From NCBI GenBank assembly GCA_934650095.1, contig CAKUFT010000038.1, forward strand, positions 1 through 13,608: DNA of 13,608 bases, given 5' to 3'. Source of the DNA: an uncultured Collinsella sp. Its GTDB lineage: Bacteria; Actinomycetota; Coriobacteriia; Coriobacteriales; Coriobacteriaceae. Shown piece after piece: positions 6,564-13,402 of the stretch. The position numbers and the translations under genes are program-made. The notes under the pieces were generated by a model. The model was given only the letters and a program-made list of their open reading frames with translations. It was not told the origin of the DNA and did not search any database. How positions within the stretch are numbered: the first letter of the stretch is position 1; each line of letters opens with the position of its first letter.

Positions 6564-7925
6564 TTGTCTCGACTGAACAAAGGAGCCGCGGAGCAGCGTT
6601 TTCCACTGCCCGCCTTGCTCCAAAAGCTAGCCTGCGTCATGGCCGTGGCGCTCGCGCTGGTGTGCGCGGGGGCATATGCGCCCACGACCGCCCAGGCGCT
6701 TGAGACCGCAAAGATTACCGCCCGACCCAACACCGGTTCGGGCAGCACTGTGGTCGGCGGCACCGAGACGCGCATTACCTGGGAAGTTCAGGCCGATGCC
6801 GACGAGGAGCTGAGCGGTCTTTCGCTGACGTTTGTCGACGGCACGACGTTTGGTACCGATGACACGCGATTGACGATGCTCTCGGGCGAGGACCTCATGG
6901 ATCGTACGCCCATGAAGCCCACGTGCAAGGCTGACGGCCAGACGCTCAAGATCGACTTTGGCGAGACGGCGTCTGCCGGCGGCTATTTCCGCGTCGAGGT
7001 CTACGGCGTGACCTTCCCCGTCGAGGGTGGCGACGAGGCCTTTAGCGGCACCTACACCTTGGCTGACGGTTCAACCAAGAAGATCTCCAAGATTCCGTCG
7101 GTGGAGATCAAGGGCGTGACGGCATTCGATAACTTCCTAGCCGACCTTAAGGAGCAGCCGTGGGTCGAGGCATGGAATTCCAACATGTTCCTTCGCCTGT
7201 TCCTGAACCCGGTCATTTTGGTCCAGAGCCTGCCGATCGTCTTCAAAGGCTTCCTCATGTCGCTCTCGATCGTGCTCGTGGCGTTTCCGCTGGCAATTCC
7301 CTTTGGCTTTGCCTTGTCGCTCATGCGCATCTCCAAGTCGCGCATCCTGCGTTGCCTTGCCGGCATCTATGTGAATATCATCCGCGGTACGCCGGCGTTC
7401 CTGCAGATCTACATCGCGTTCTTTGGCCTGCCGCTTGCCGGCGTCAAGGTTGACGACTATGTGCTGGGTGTCATCGTCATGGCCATGAACTCGTCCGCCT
7501 ACCTGTGCGAGATCTTCCGCGCCGGTATTCAGTCGATCCCCAAGGGCCAGAACGAGGCCGCGCGCTCGCTGGGCATGAACGCCTTCCAGACGCTGCTCTA
7601 CGTTATGATTCCGCAGACGTTCCGCAATGTCCTGCCTACGCTGACCAGTGAGTTCATCCTGCTTTACAAGGATACGTCGCTGCTCGCGGCCGTGGGCGTG
7701 GTTGAGATCGTCATGAACGCCCGTACCATCGTGGCCACGACGGGTTCCATCACGCCGTATGTGGTTGCCGCCCTGTTCTATCTGGTCATCACCCTGCCGC
7801 TTGCGCGCTTGGTGAGCGGTCTTGAGGCGAGGCTTTTGGGTACGGCCGAAGCCAAGAAGAAGCGTCCCGCCAAGAGCGCCGGACAGGTCGTCGCGACGCC
7901 CGCCGATCACATCGCCGGTCTGTAA
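6564..7925 (+). CDS. Amino acid ABC permease with an added N-terminal extracytoplasmic domain
   Basis: This 453-residue protein (TTG start) forms the membrane channel of the importer. Residues 1-45 form a signal peptide or first helix (ACVMAVALALVCAGAYA, then AQA). Residues 46-200 are soluble, rich in Thr, Gly, Asp and predicted beta strands, and would lie outside the cell. From about 225 on it is a HisM/GlnP-type permease with around five helices. The EAA loop at about 317-338 reads EIFRAGIQSIPKGQNEAARS and contacts the ATPase. The extra domain lacks solute-binding-protein motifs; it may be an immunoglobulin-like docking domain. The TTG start is chosen because AGGAG (6554-6558) lies five bases upstream and the signal peptide follows; the upstream reading frame overlaps the terminator. 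The stop codon overlaps the ribosome binding site of the ATPase gene, so the two are coupled. Confidence 0.9.
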   Translation: MSRLNKGAAEQRFPLPALLQKLACVMAVALALVCAGAYAPTTAQALETAKITARPNTGSGSTVVGGTETRITWEVQADADEELSGLSLTFVDGTTFGTDDTRLTMLSGEDLMDRTPMKPTCKADGQTLKIDFGETASAGGYFRVEVYGVTFPVEGGDEAFSGTYTLADGSTKKISKIPSVEIKGVTAFDNFLADLKEQPWVEAWNSNMFLRLFLNPVILVQSLPIVFKGFLMSLSIVLVAFPLAIPFGFALSLMRISKSRILRCLAGIYVNIIRGTPAFLQIYIAFFGLPLAGVKVDDYVLGVIVMAMNSSAYLCEIFRAGIQSIPKGQNEAARSLGMNAFQTLLYVMIPQTFRNVLPTLTSEFILLYKDTSLLAAVGVVEIVMNARTIVATTGSITPYVVAALFYLVITLPLARLVSGLEARLLGTAEAKKKRPAKSAGQVVATPADHIAGL

Positions 7926-7937
7926 GGAGGTCCTATC

Positions 7938-8690
<753 letters not shown>

Positions 8691-8715
8691 CCGCTTTATA
8701 TGACTGACATAACAG

Positions 8716-8751
8716 AAAACGGGAGCTGGATGTGATCCGGCTCCTGTTTTT
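8716..8751. terminator. Bidirectional intrinsic terminator (ABC operon / flavodoxin)
   Basis: A long stem pairs 8716-8731 with 8735-8750 (AAAACGGGAGCTGGAT with its near-complement) around a GTG loop, with two G-T pairs. TTTTT follows on the plus strand and TTTTCTGTT on the minus strand. It lies between the convergent ATPase and flavodoxin genes and can end both transcripts. Confidence 0.9.
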
Positions 8752-8807
8752 GTTGGGATGCGAATGTGTTTTGGTGCAGAGCGCGTTACGGGCGGAGCTC
8801 ATTGCCG

Positions 8808-9227
8808 CTAGGCGAGCTCGGCTCCAAGGGCGCGGCAGGCCGCCTCGCCCTCATCGTCGGGTGCGTCGTAGCAGATGACGGAGTCCACGACGTTAACGCC
8901 GGCCTCGTCGGCGTCGGCCTTCCAGTTGTCCATCCACTCGCCCTCGGCCCACGAATAGGAGCCAAAGAGGACGACCTTCTTGTCGCCGAGGTTCTCCTTG
9001 ACCTCGTCCCACATCGGCTGGAACTCATCGTACTCGAGCTCCTCGGAGCCCATGGCGGGGCAGCCGAAAGCGAAGGCATCGTAGCCGGCTGCCTTATCTG
9101 CAGAGAAGTCGGCACAGGGGATAACTTCGACCTCGGCGCCTGCGGACGTGGCGCCCTCGGCGACGAGATTTGCCATGGCCTCGGTGTTGCCCGTGCCGCT
9201 CCAGTAGACGACGGCGATCTTGCTCAT
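8808..9227 (-). CDS. Short-chain flavodoxin
   Basis: The 139-residue FMN-binding electron carrier has the phosphate loop WSGTGNTEAMA at residues 9-19, which defines the family. The loops that clamp the flavin ring follow, at around 55-60 (GCPAMGSEEL) and 88-98 (GSYSWAEGEWM). Length and pattern match clostridial-type flavodoxins, which replace ferredoxin when iron is short. The start at 9227 fits AAGGA six bases upstream and the immediate flavodoxin strand MSKIAVVYWS; longer upstream readings in this frame are not homologous-looking. It lies 46 bases downstream of the DUF3793 gene on the same strand and is probably co-transcribed with it. An iron- or metal-responsive role is inferred from this pairing. 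Confidence 0.94.
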   Translation of the reverse strand: MSKIAVVYWSGTGNTEAMANLVAEGATSAGAEVEVIPCADFSADKAAGYDAFAFGCPAMGSEELEYDEFQPMWDEVKENLGDKKVVLFGSYSWAEGEWMDNWKADADEAGVNVVDSVICYDAPDDEGEAACRALGAELA

Positions 9228-9273
9228 GTTTTGTCCTTTCGGTTGTGCGGCGCGTAACCGCGGCTTGTATGCT

Positions 9274-9978
9274 CTATCGGGTTGCCTGGGCAAGTTGCGC
9301 CAGGCTGCAGCCCTGCTGATAGACGAAGGTGAGGTATTGGGTACAGGCGCGGTAGGCATCAAACGTCGCAAGCGCCTGTTCGACGTTGGTGTAGACCTTC
9401 CAGGCCCCAAAGACCTTGTAGTTCTCGCCGCGCTGGGCGATAAACTCGTGCACGTCGTCGTAGGGGTATCCCAGGAAATAGCCTATTTCGTGCGGAAACT
9501 CGCAGGTGCAGTCGTTGCTGCAGCTGGCTTGCTGGGCCAGCGCGCATCGAGCCTGACTACAGGCACATTCCGCGGCGTTATTGCTCGCGAGTGTGATGCG
9601 CGATGCCAGATGCACGAGGCATGTCGCGAGGTCGCCCGTGTCGTAGCCTTCCTTGGCGAGCGCCGTCTGGGCGCGCGGGTCCGCGAAGTAGGCGGCGAGG
9701 CTTTTGGGTCGGTACACGTAAACGAGCGCTCCGCAGGGCCGCCACACCAAAACGCTCAGGTGGATGCCGAGTGGGTCAAGTTCACGATTGCACTGGGCGA
9801 TAACGTTGAGCAGACGTGTTCGGCGTTCTGCGATGGTTTCGGTTGCAGTTGAGCCGTCCCCGTGGGCGTAGGTGCCTGGATAGGTAAAGAGCGATGCCGG
9901 CTTGATGCCCGCGAGCGTAGGGGAGCAGTTGCGCACGACTGCCGCCTGAAACGTCGGGATGTCTATGGTTCGAGTCAT
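9274..9978 (-). CDS. DUF3793 family protein with a cysteine-rich insert
   Basis: The 234-residue protein is soluble and lacks a signal peptide. It shows DUF3793 hallmarks: RPCGALVYVYRP (80-91), FPHEIGYFLGYPYDDVHEFI (161-180) and GAWKVYTN (191-198). The biochemical role of DUF3793 is unknown to me; members often sit near flavodoxin or iron-transport genes in anaerobes. Between the two conserved parts lies a stretch with Cys138, 140, 145, 153, 157 and 159, which could bind metal or an iron-sulphur cluster. Further Cys residues are at 18, 63, 82, 120, 212 and 224. The start follows AAGGA by 14 bases, which is long, but no alternative start codon lies upstream in frame. It heads an operon with flavodoxin and diverges from a heavy-metal-binding membrane protein. 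Confidence 0.85.
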   Translation of the reverse strand: MTRTIDIPTFQAAVVRNCSPTLAGIKPASLFTYPGTYAHGDGSTATETIAERRTRLLNVIAQCNRELDPLGIHLSVLVWRPCGALVYVYRPKSLAAYFADPRAQTALAKEGYDTGDLATCLVHLASRITLASNNAAECACSQARCALAQQASCSNDCTCEFPHEIGYFLGYPYDDVHEFIAQRGENYKVFGAWKVYTNVEQALATFDAYRACTQYLTFVYQQGCSLAQLAQATR

Positions 9979-10016
9979 GGCGTCGCTGTCCGTCCTTTCG
10001 TGTTAGCCTAGGAAAA

Positions 10017-10044
10017 CTTATACACGAAAGTAAGCCATGGTCAA
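10017..10044 (-). promoter_or_regulatory. Promoter of the DUF3793-flavodoxin operon
   Basis: On the minus strand TTGACC (10044-10039), a 16-base spacer and TATAAG (10022-10017) form a near-consensus promoter, five of six matches in each box. The predicted start is near 10010, about 32 bases before the DUF3793 ATG. The sequence TTAGCCTA (10003-10010) at the start point resembles the core of a DtxR/IdeR operator. Confidence 0.65.
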
Positions 10045-10070
10045 CAAAAAAGTTTGATGAGGGAAACTAA

Positions 10071-10102
10071 TTGACCGAACAGACATGTTTTTGAGGTAAG
10101 AT
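10071..10102 (+). promoter_or_regulatory. MerR-type promoter candidate for the heavy-metal-binding protein
   Basis: TTGACC (10071-10076) and TAAGAT (10097-10102) are separated by 20 bases, too far for normal sigma-70 use but typical of MerR-family activated promoters. The sequence from ACC (10074) to GGT (10097) forms a dyad centred exactly mid-spacer on ACATGT (10083-10088), with eight of twelve half-site positions symmetrical. No merR-like gene is in the window, so the regulator would be encoded elsewhere. Confidence 0.4.
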
Positions 10103-10119
10103 GGGGACACCCCATGGGG
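10101..10119 (+). promoter_or_regulatory. GC-rich palindromes at the predicted transcript start
   Basis: ATGGGG (10101-10106) and CCCCAT (10110-10115) form a perfect 6-bp inverted repeat around ACA, and CCCCATGGGG (10110-10119) is itself a perfect palindrome followed by GTATC. Runs of C and G around an AT centre with a TAT flank recall CsoR/RcnR-type operators for copper or nickel, but the left flank does not mirror the right one. It may equally be a leader hairpin. Confidence 0.3.
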
Positions 10120-10153
10120 GTATCTGGATAAGGCTACATGGAAAGGGGAGCGC

Positions 10154-10537
10154 ATGAGCGACTTGCTCAACCCCGCGAATCTCATCGTGCTGGTCGTCAT
10201 TGCCATCGGCATGTTTTTTGGACTGCGCCGCATTGCCGCCTCGACGCGCGGGAAAAGCTGCTGCAGCGATGGGGCGTGCGGCAAGAAGGCCAAAAAGGTT
10301 GTTGTGGCGGATACCGATGCGTCGCACTATCCCTATAGCGATGAGCTGCTCATCGGCGGCATGAGCTGTGACGGCTGCGCTCAGAACGTGGCCAATGCGC
10401 TGAATGCGCTGGACGGCGTGTGGGCAACGGTGACATATGCGGACCACACGGCACGCGTGCGCGCTAAGCAGCCGATCGATCGCGGCGTCCTCGAGGCGGC
10501 CGTGAAGGACGCGGGCTACTACGTCATGACACTGTAG
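10154..10537 (+). CDS. Membrane-anchored heavy-metal-associated (HMA) domain protein
   Basis: This 127-residue protein has three parts. A single membrane helix at about 8-25 is followed by basic residues and a Cys motif, KSCCSDGACGKK (34-45; Cys36, 37, 42). This part resembles the short FeoB-associated Cys-rich membrane proteins. After a linker, residues 62-127 form an HMA domain of the CopZ/MerP type, with metal-binding MSCDGC (Met70, Cys72, Cys75) and the expected beta-alpha-beta pattern. It probably binds a soft or transition metal at the inner face of the membrane and passes it to a transporter; which metal is not shown. The ribosome binding site GGGGAG lies four bases before ATG. It diverges from the DUF3793-flavodoxin operon and ends 27 bases from the convergent yolD-like gene, with no terminator visible between them. 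Confidence 0.85.
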   Translation: MSDLLNPANLIVLVVIAIGMFFGLRRIAASTRGKSCCSDGACGKKAKKVVVADTDASHYPYSDELLIGGMSCDGCAQNVANALNALDGVWATVTYADHTARVRAKQPIDRGVLEAAVKDAGYYVMTL

Positions 10538-10564
10538 GGCGCGTGCTTGGCGCAGGAAACGTCG

Positions 10565-10990
10565 CTAGGCTCGTCCGCGCAGCTCAACGTCTTGGATATC
10601 GTCGAAGTCGATGGTGATGTCTTTGAGCTTGAGCAGCTTGAAGGCGGGGAGTACCTCGTCGAGGATGCCGGTGCGGGCACGATAGCCGTACGTATCGTAA
10701 TAGGTGACTCGAACCAAATCGCCGCGTTTGAGGCCCTCGAGCTTTTTGGAAAGCTCGAGGGCTTTCTCCTCTGTGAGCTCGCACTTGGGCTCGACAGTGA
10801 TCTCTTGTTTGCGTACGAGTTCGTAGTATCCCGTCAGTGCAGCAAAGGGCATAAACTGTGCGGCGCGGTTAGCGCGGACGGACCCGCTGGCGGTGAGCTT
10901 TGGGTCGGCGGCGCGACGCCTCCCCTCGGGGTCTGCCAGACGCTCAAAGGCCGTCGGCGGACGCATGGGCTGTTGCTTGGGCTTAGGCAC
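10565..10990 (-). CDS. YolD-like protein, partner of Y-family polymerase
   Basis: The 141-residue protein has a basic, proline-rich N-terminus and then the YolD-like pattern. RAAQFMPFAALTGYYELV (42-59) matches the family's W/F-x-P-F-x-x-L-x-G core. A helix of alternating Glu/Lys/Leu follows, then a small beta barrel with VTYYDTYGY and ITIDFDDIQDVEL at the C-terminus. The family is found next to UvrX/YqjW polymerases in Gram-positive bacteria and is thought to help or regulate them, somewhat as UmuD does for UmuC; the mechanism is not settled. It starts with GTG at 10990. The gene overlaps the polymerase stop by eight bases, and its AGGAGG lies within the polymerase gene, so translation is probably coupled. 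Confidence 0.88.
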   Translation of the reverse strand: MPKPKQQPMRPPTAFERLADPEGRRRAADPKLTASGSVRANRAAQFMPFAALTGYYELVRKQEITVEPKCELTEEKALELSKKLEGLKRGDLVRVTYYDTYGYRARTGILDEVLPAFKLLKLKDITIDFDDIQDVELRGRA

Positions 10991-12488
10991 GATGTCCTCC
11001 TACCTGGTCGTTGCGCTCACGCGCGGTGGCGCCGGCGGTAAAGCTCAACCCTTTCACCAGGGCGTTCTTGCCGTATTTGCCTTTTACGGCCAGCACGGCG
11101 CGGGCTAGGTCGCGTTCACGCTCATCGGCTTCCACGTCGCTAAACAGGTCGATGGTGGCGAACTCTTCGGGCATCAGGTTGCCAAAACCAAGGTTGATGC
11201 GTTTGACCGGTCGCTTGGGATCGACAGTCTGTGCCCATAGGTCGTCAAAATAGCCCATGATCTTCTTGAACGAATTGGTGCGCTCGGGCAGCTTGCGCGA
11301 GGCATTGGAGTGCGCGAAGAGCGCAGCGTAGCCACCACGCGGCTTGCCGCCGTGCTCGCCCACAAAGACGCCGTCGATCGCTTGTGCTTCTCGCACCAAA
11401 CGACGTCGTTCGTCATCCTGCTGAACGGGTTTGGGGGCACGGGGCGCGAGCTCGGGGCCGTCAGTCGCTGCGGGTTCGATGCCCGACGTGCTCGAGCGCA
11501 GATGCCCACACCCGTCGACGTATTGCGCCGTGCCGCTGGCATCGAGTCGGCGGATGTCGGCGCGCTCGCTCGCATAGCCCACAAAGAGCGAAATACTGTC
11601 GCACACCACGTGTTTATCGACCAAGTCCAGCACGGCGGCATCGACCATTTCGCGCAAAACGGTATAGGCTTGCTCGTAGGCATAGCCCTTCGAGAGCACC
11701 TGTCCCGTGGTGGTCGAGGTTGCCTGCGGGCGGTAAGCCTGAATATCGGCGATGGTCGTTGGTTCGCGTCCAAAGGCGTGGTCGATAAGGTACTCGGCAT
11801 TGACGCCGAGTTCGTCGTAGAGCAGGTTCTCGTCGAGTGCGGCGACGCCCATCAGGTCGTAGACGCCGTATTTCTCGAGACGGGCCGCCACGCCGGGGCC
11901 GATGCCCCAGATATCGGTGATGGGACGATGGGGCCAGATCTCCTTGCGAAAGGTCTCGTCGTCGAGTATGCCGATGCGGCTGGATACGTGCTTGGCGGTG
12001 ATGTCGAGCGCTACCTTTGCCTGGAATAGGTTGGGGCCGATGCCGACCGTTGCCGTGATGCCGGTGCGTCCCAAGACCTCATCGCGCAGCATGCAGGCGA
12101 AGCCTTCCGCATCGGTGTGATAGAGGTCCAGATAGGGTGTCACGTCGATAAAGCACTCGTCAATTGAGTAGACGTGAACGTCTTGCGGACTGACGTATTC
12201 CAGGTAGATACCGTAGATCTGCGCCGATACCTCCATGTAGTGCTGCATGCGCGGTACGGCCTTAATGTAGTCGATGCCATCGGGTATTTCGAACAGGCGA
12301 CAACGGTTATGAATCCCTAGGCCCTTCATGGCTTGGGTGATAGCGAGGCAGATGGTCGTACGCCCGCGCGATTCGTCGGCAACGACCAGGTTGGTGGTGA
12401 GCGGATCGAGCCCACGGTCGACACACTCGACGCTGGCGTAAAACGTCTTAAGGTCGATACAGATATAGGTATGCTGCTCGTGCGCCAT
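10983..12488 (-). CDS. Y-family translesion DNA polymerase (UvrX/YqjW-like)
   Basis: The 501-residue error-prone polymerase copies past damaged bases. The palm carboxylates are Asp12 (CIDLKTFYASVEC) and Asp110/Glu111 (YSIDECF). Tyr17 sits at the steric-gate position that excludes ribonucleotides. The thumb helix-hairpin-helix reads DIWGIGPGVAARL (192-204). The little-finger domain from about 250 is interrupted by some 58 hydrophilic residues (about 329-386) not typical of the family. TIDLF (445-449) resembles a sliding-clamp binding motif but lacks the leading Gln. ATG 12488 has GGAGG five bases upstream. It is the first gene of an operon with the yolD-like gene, and its promoter carries LexA-like boxes, so SOS induction is likely. 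K-T after Asp12 points to the UvrX/YqjW group rather than DinB. Confidence 0.94.
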   Translation of the reverse strand: MAHEQHTYICIDLKTFYASVECVDRGLDPLTTNLVVADESRGRTTICLAITQAMKGLGIHNRCRLFEIPDGIDYIKAVPRMQHYMEVSAQIYGIYLEYVSPQDVHVYSIDECFIDVTPYLDLYHTDAEGFACMLRDEVLGRTGITATVGIGPNLFQAKVALDITAKHVSSRIGILDDETFRKEIWPHRPITDIWGIGPGVAARLEKYGVYDLMGVAALDENLLYDELGVNAEYLIDHAFGREPTTIADIQAYRPQATSTTTGQVLSKGYAYEQAYTVLREMVDAAVLDLVDKHVVCDSISLFVGYASERADIRRLDASGTAQYVDGCGHLRSSTSGIEPAATDGPELAPRAPKPVQQDDERRRLVREAQAIDGVFVGEHGGKPRGGYAALFAHSNASRKLPERTNSFKKIMGYFDDLWAQTVDPKRPVKRINLGFGNLMPEEFATIDLFSDVEADERERDLARAVLAVKGKYGKNALVKGLSFTAGATARERNDQVGGHRA

Positions 12489-12501
12489 GGGCTCCTCCCA
12501 T

Positions 12502-12532
12502 CAAACACATGTTCTTACCGAATGCTTGTTCG
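12502..12532 (-). promoter_or_regulatory. Two LexA (SOS) box candidates upstream of the polymerase
   Basis: On the minus strand CGAACAAGCATTCG (12532-12519) differs at one position from the Gram-positive LexA consensus CGAACRNRYGTTCG. AGAACATGTGTTTG (12515-12502) differs at two. Their centres are 17 bases apart. The first begins next to the -10 and covers the predicted start point; the second lies in the 5' leader. Confidence 0.75.
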
Positions 12533-12561
12533 ATAATACCCGCTCGCCCGGACATCGTCAA
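12533..12561 (-). promoter_or_regulatory. Promoter of the polymerase-yolD operon
   Basis: On the minus strand TTGACG (12561-12556), a 17-base spacer and TATTAT (12538-12533) match consensus at five of six positions in each box. The predicted start is near 12526, inside the first LexA-like box, so bound repressor would block it. Confidence 0.8.
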
Positions 12562-12615
12562 AACCTGTCCCTTTTGGCGGGTTTACATCGTGCTTACGAT
12601 GGGCTGGTAGCCTTG

Positions 12616-12633
12616 ATGTGCTGAATGTGCTGA
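12616..12633 (+). repeat. Tandem 9-base repeat before the PAP2 gene
   Basis: ATGTGCTGA occurs twice in immediate succession (12616-12624 and 12625-12633), and the second copy runs into the ribosome binding site AAGGG. Just upstream, CATCGT (12586-12591) and ACGATG (12596-12601) form a 6-bp hairpin around GCTT. No convincing promoter for the PAP2 gene was found in this gap. Confidence 0.6.
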
Positions 12634-12643
12634 AGGGATATTG

Positions 12644-13267
12644 ATGGGCGTCGATATGGGTGATCCTGCACTTTTGATGCTGGCCGCGCAGTGTTTTGTG
12701 GTTTTTGCTTATCTGCTAATCAAGGTGCTCAAGGGTAAGACCATGAGAATCGATGAACTGGGGCACTTGGTTTTCGTTGAGAGGCTTCGGTCGCCGGTGC
12801 TGGCGATTGCGATGAGAGGCATATCGAATCTGGCGTCGGTGCCGTTTATTGTCGGCGTGCTGGTCGCGTCAATGCTGTGGGTGCCTTGTCGGGTCCATGT
12901 TATCTTGGCCGCCGTCAACGTTGGCGCCATCAGTGCAATAGACCAGCTGTTGAAGATTCTTGTGCGCCGGCCTCGTCCCCAGGGATTTCGGCTTGTCGAG
13001 GCACTAGGGCTCAGCTTTCCCTCGGGCCACTCGATGGCGGCCATGGCGTTTTATGGTTATGGCATATGGTTGGTACGGTGTGGCACATGCGGGCTGCCGC
13101 TCGGTGCTGCCATCGAGGTCGCGCTCGCACTCGTCATCTTTGCGGTGGGCGTTAGCCGCATCTATCTGGGCGTGCACTATGCCTCGGATGTACTGGGCGG
13201 TTTCTGCCTTTCGTTTGCTTGGCTCGTTCTGTTTGTGCATCTTGTCGCCGGGCTTTTGACGCCTTGA
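12644..13267 (+). CDS. PAP2-family membrane phosphatase
   Basis: The 207-residue integral membrane protein has about six hydrophobic segments. All three motifs of the type 2 phosphatidic acid phosphatase family are present: KILVRRPRP (104-112), PSGHS (126-130) and SRIYLGVHYASD (171-182), with His129 and His178 as the catalytic pair. These enzymes remove phosphate from lipid phosphates such as undecaprenyl pyrophosphate, phosphatidic acid or phosphatidylglycerol phosphate at the outer face of the membrane. The substrate here is not determined; recycling of the undecaprenyl carrier is one option. ATG 12644 is preferred over the TTG directly before it because GAAGGG lies six bases upstream. The gene diverges from the SOS operon. 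Confidence 0.93.
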   Translation: MGVDMGDPALLMLAAQCFVVFAYLLIKVLKGKTMRIDELGHLVFVERLRSPVLAIAMRGISNLASVPFIVGVLVASMLWVPCRVHVILAAVNVGAISAIDQLLKILVRRPRPQGFRLVEALGLSFPSGHSMAAMAFYGYGIWLVRCGTCGLPLGAAIEVALALVIFAVGVSRIYLGVHYASDVLGGFCLSFAWLVLFVHLVAGLLTP

Positions 13268-13350
13268 TCGCTCGGTTGCCCTCCGTAAAGTCGCATCGGT
13301 TTTTAACGCAGCCCTAAAGAGCGCGAAACAGCTCGGAAAAGCTTGCTTCG

Positions 13351-13380
13351 TAGCATGAGCCTAACGATTAATGCTATCTA
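13351..13380 (+). promoter_or_regulatory. Extended -10 promoter candidate with inverted repeat
   Basis: TGCTATCTA (13372-13380) reads as an extended -10 element (TGn plus TATCTA) without a recognisable -35. TAGCAT (13351-13356) and ATGCTA (13371-13376) form a perfect 6-bp inverted repeat, centres 20 bases apart, overlapping the -10. It could be an operator for a dimeric regulator of the downstream dehydrogenase gene. Confidence 0.3.
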
Positions 13381-13402
13381 CAGGCACGGAAGGGTTGTGG
13401 GG

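Noticed and set aside
5556..6623. 355-residue reading frame on the minus strand opposite the lipoprotein gene
   Set aside because: It is low-complexity Val/Leu/Gly/Asp translation produced by the codon bias of the real lipoprotein gene on the other strand.
10083..10088. ACATGT as a CopY-type operator
   Set aside because: The CopY box is TACAnnTGTA; this is a bare six-base palindrome and is better explained as the centre of the dyad between TTGACC and TAAGAT.
13268..13350. Terminator after the PAP2 gene
   Set aside because: A run of five T occurs at 13300-13304 but no stable stem precedes it; only four-base pairings such as GAGC/GCTC are visible.
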